Part shown: positions 62,127 to 64,000 of the stretch, piece after piece
How positions within the stretch are numbered: position 1 is the stretch's first letter
Layout of the letters: every line of letters begins with the position of its first letter
Source of the DNA: Allium sativum
Taxonomy: Eukaryota; Streptophyta; Magnoliopsida; Asparagales; Amaryllidaceae
NCBI GenBank assembly: GCA_030737875.1
Contig: CM060923.1
Location: 176,307,696 to 176,371,695, forward strand
Direction: 5' to 3'
Length of the DNA: 64,000 bases
Notes under the pieces: generated by a model
Database searches by the model: none
The model's input: the letters and a program-made list of their open reading frames with translations, nothing else
Told to the model about the DNA's origin: nothing
Program-made: the position numbers and the translations under genes

Positions 62127-62497
62127 GCATAGGGGTCACGAATCTGGTCAGAACGGGCGTCCAAATACAGAAAATGCATTTGTCCACGGATCTGGAAATA
62201 GGGCGAGGTCGACCCTAGTGTCAACCTGGGTCCTGGGCGGGAATTTTCCCGCCCAGCCTGGGTGTCTGTTTTGAATTTCGAAATCTGAATTTTCGATTTT
62301 CGGGCTGGTTTTTACTGAAACTTCTGAAGGCCATATCTTCTTCATACGGAGTCCGATTTACGCAACTTGGACTCTATTCCAAGCAGAATTTCGAGACAAA
62401 CGCAATGGCGTAACCCGTTTCCCTTAATTATTCTGCTACAATTTAATTATTCTCTTATTTGTTACTCTTATGTTCACAGAAAATACGGGGTGTTACA

Positions 62498-64000
62498 ATG
62501 CGGAGGACCTTCAATGGTTTAAAGGTGGAAAACGACATCAGATCTGTGAGAACAAGTTCACTGAAGGGATTGGGGGAAAATGGTTTGGCGTGGTGGTATT
62601 GGGAAGTTCAGCGTAGGATTTTGGGGTAAGGGAAAATTGCGATGTGGTTTTTCCTGAAGCTCGAGTTTGTCGCAGTGAGTTACGGTTTGCGATGAAAGGT
62701 GGTTCGAAGTCTGTTTCGAAGAGAAGAAGGTTACGATGTTAGAATCAGAGGGGTTCTGGGCTATCGGTGATTGGAAAGTAGACGTGATGTTGGAAGGCAG
62801 CGAAGGTGGAGAATAGTTGTGCGATTGTGAGGCTTGCAAAAGGTGTACTAGTTGCATCCAGTTCTTGGCAAAGGATGGTAGTAATGTAGTTCGGGGTCTA
62901 GGATTTTTAATTTTGGATGCTCTGGTCGAAGACTCAAACTAAAATAAGGTAAATTATTATTTAAATTTAAATAGTATATTAGTTAAAGCCGTAGTTAGCA
63001 TACTATTAAAAGGAACCTGAAATTTAGTTGTTAATCTAAAATTTGGAAAATGAAAATGGAGATTTATTTAGTAAATTATTATAAAGAGTGTAAATTTGAC
63101 GAGTGGAAAATGTAAGGTTGAAAACAGTTAGCTGTTCAAACCAGGAAATTAGAAAATACAATTTTAGTATATTTTTAACATGAAATCTTCTTAAAGAAAT
63201 TCGTTAGCATATTTATAGAGTTCGGATTTTTCTTAGGCAAAGATAAATCAGATGGAATCATTCGTATGGAGCTTGGACTCGGGAGTCGATGAATAGAAAT
63301 TGGTATAAGTGCAAAATAAAATCACGGTGAGTAAATCTCACTCAAATTTATTTAGAATTATTTTTATTAGTTAAAAATAATTGTTTGTTGGTTTTTGGTT
63401 GCATTTAAATATTTTTGCGCCTATTTAAAATATATTAGTTATATAGGATTGGTTTGTGGCTATTATACATATATATTGGTGATTGGTTGGATTCCCGCAG
63501 TACCATTAGCGGATGCCCGTAGTATCATTAGCGGATGACTCTATACGGCCCACGCTATGATAGTGGATGACCTTCTATACCACGATATCCTGCCTCGAAG
63601 TAGGCTGGGTATTATTTATGTTGGCTAACATCTGTGGATGCAGGAAAAACAGGTTGGAGGAATCCAACTGGATTCCTCAAAAATATTATTATTTGTTGCT
63701 CTCATATATATTGTCATATATGATGTGATAGAAAATCTGTGGTTGATAATTGGTATTTTTGTAATTTAAAGGGAAAATTCTATTTATCTAAAATAAATTT
63801 TGAATTTAAATTGGACTATAAATATATTAACTTGTTTGAATAAATAAAACAAGTAGTGAAATTATAAACGTTGTTTATAAATTAAATAATGCAGAGAATT
63901 GAAATGAATTTATAAACAGTGTTTATAAATAAAGTGGAAAAATTATCATTGGATAATTTGAATATTTAAATTCAAATGTGAATTAGAAAATAGAAATGGG
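62498..64000 (+). repeat. Element D 3' LTR, continuation to window end
   Basis: Colinear with the 5' LTR from about 52604 onward. Includes an intact GTGAG-TAAAT-CTCAC hairpin (63327-63341) and a perfect GAGGAATCC-AACT-GGATTCCTC hairpin (63657-63678). The (AT)n tract is much shorter than in the 5' LTR. It continues past 64000. Confidence 0.88.

Larger units (their letters stand above)
58501..62497 (-). mobile_element. Element E: 3997-bp solo LTR with TSD ATGCG
   Basis: On the minus strand it starts TGTAACACCCCG and ends GGGGTGTTTCA. ATGCG at 58496-58500 is repeated at 62498-62502, a perfect 5-bp duplication. There is no primer site, polypurine tract, internal region or second LTR, so it is the product of LTR-LTR recombination. 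On the minus strand a TATA box TATTTAAA lies at 62126-62119 with a pyrimidine-rich leader. It also has the tandem arrays at 59633-60660 and 60703-60904 and a CAGAC/GTCTG hairpin at 58906-58919. Confidence 0.88.
30254..64000 (+). mobile_element. Element B: host element with 5.7-kb LTR and 460-bp internal region
   Basis: The 5' LTR is 30254-34992 plus 48802-49780 (about 5.72 kb without element C). The internal region is 49781-50240, only 460 bp. The 3' LTR starts at 50241 and is interrupted at 51649 by element D; its remainder lies beyond the window. The LTR starts TGTAACAACCCGG and ends CATTACA. The primer site and polypurine tract are intact, but there is no protein-coding capacity. The two LTR copies differ by many substitutions and by a segment of about 260 bp present at about 31390-31650 and absent near 51365, so B is older than A. 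Confidence 0.85.
51649..64000 (+). mobile_element. Element D: giant-LTR, gene-free retrotransposon inside B
   Basis: 5' LTR 51649-56412 (4764 bp), internal region 56413-57542 (1130 bp), 3' LTR from 57543 running past the window end and interrupted by element E. The 5' LTR starts TGTATCGACCCGG, the 3' LTR TGTAACGACCCGG; both 5' LTR end and PBS carry changes. No coding capacity is found. D and C share many LTR blocks (for example GGAAGGTGGTTCCATACC near 55662 and, reversed, near 37520), so they are related families. Confidence 0.88.

Overview
This is eukaryotic nuclear DNA from a plant, almost certainly a eudicot: it is AT-rich, has plant-type promoter elements, retrotransposon primer sites matching initiator tRNA-Met, a CACTA terminus, hAT-like MITEs, and one exon of a plastid-type HSP70. 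I find no intact host gene. Nearly all of the 64 kb is transposable elements, many nested inside one another.

Layout. 1-713 holds an unassigned minus-strand open frame. About 740-6360 is a decayed L1-type LINE (LINE-A, minus strand). 6884-7034 is a foldback MITE and 7439-7834 a hAT-type MITE, each with a target-site duplication (TSD). 8717-14546 is a second decayed LINE (LINE-B, minus) with its poly(A) tail. About 14550-14949 and 25902-26034 appear to be two halves of a CACTA-type element split by element A. 26281-26671 is a 201-bp tandem duplication, about 27165-28050 a probable hAT-like remnant, and 28829-29088 an isolated, frameshifted HSP70 exon.

The main content is five LTR retroelements with very large LTRs and no recognisable gag or pol (LARD-like; named A to E here). 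A (14950-25901, plus) has LTRs of 4876 and 4881 bp around a 1195-bp internal region. B (30254 to beyond the window, plus) has a 5.7-kb LTR and a 460-bp internal region. C (34993-48801, minus) lies inside the 5' LTR of B and has three LTRs and two internal regions in tandem. D (51649 to beyond the window, plus) lies inside the 3' LTR of B and has a 4764-bp LTR and a 1130-bp internal region. E (58501-62497, minus) is a 4.0-kb solo LTR inside the 3' LTR of D, flanked by the TSD ATGCG.

How the parts work together. A, B, C and D share one non-coding plan: LTR start TGTA(A/G)(C/T)(A/G)ACCC or a near variant, a tRNA-iMet primer site two bases after the 5' LTR, a hairpin about 40-60 bases later, a second hairpin in the 3' half of the internal region (A, C, D), a third hairpin just before the polypurine tract, and purine-rich priming of the 3' LTR. 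Further hairpins lie inside the LTRs. Several stems are kept by paired base changes between families, which suggests selection on RNA structure. The polypurine-tract neighbourhood resembles plant Ty3/gypsy chromoviruses of the Tekay/Del type, so these are probably parasites of such elements; that is inference. The conserved RNA architecture of these coding-free elements is the most interesting content of the window.
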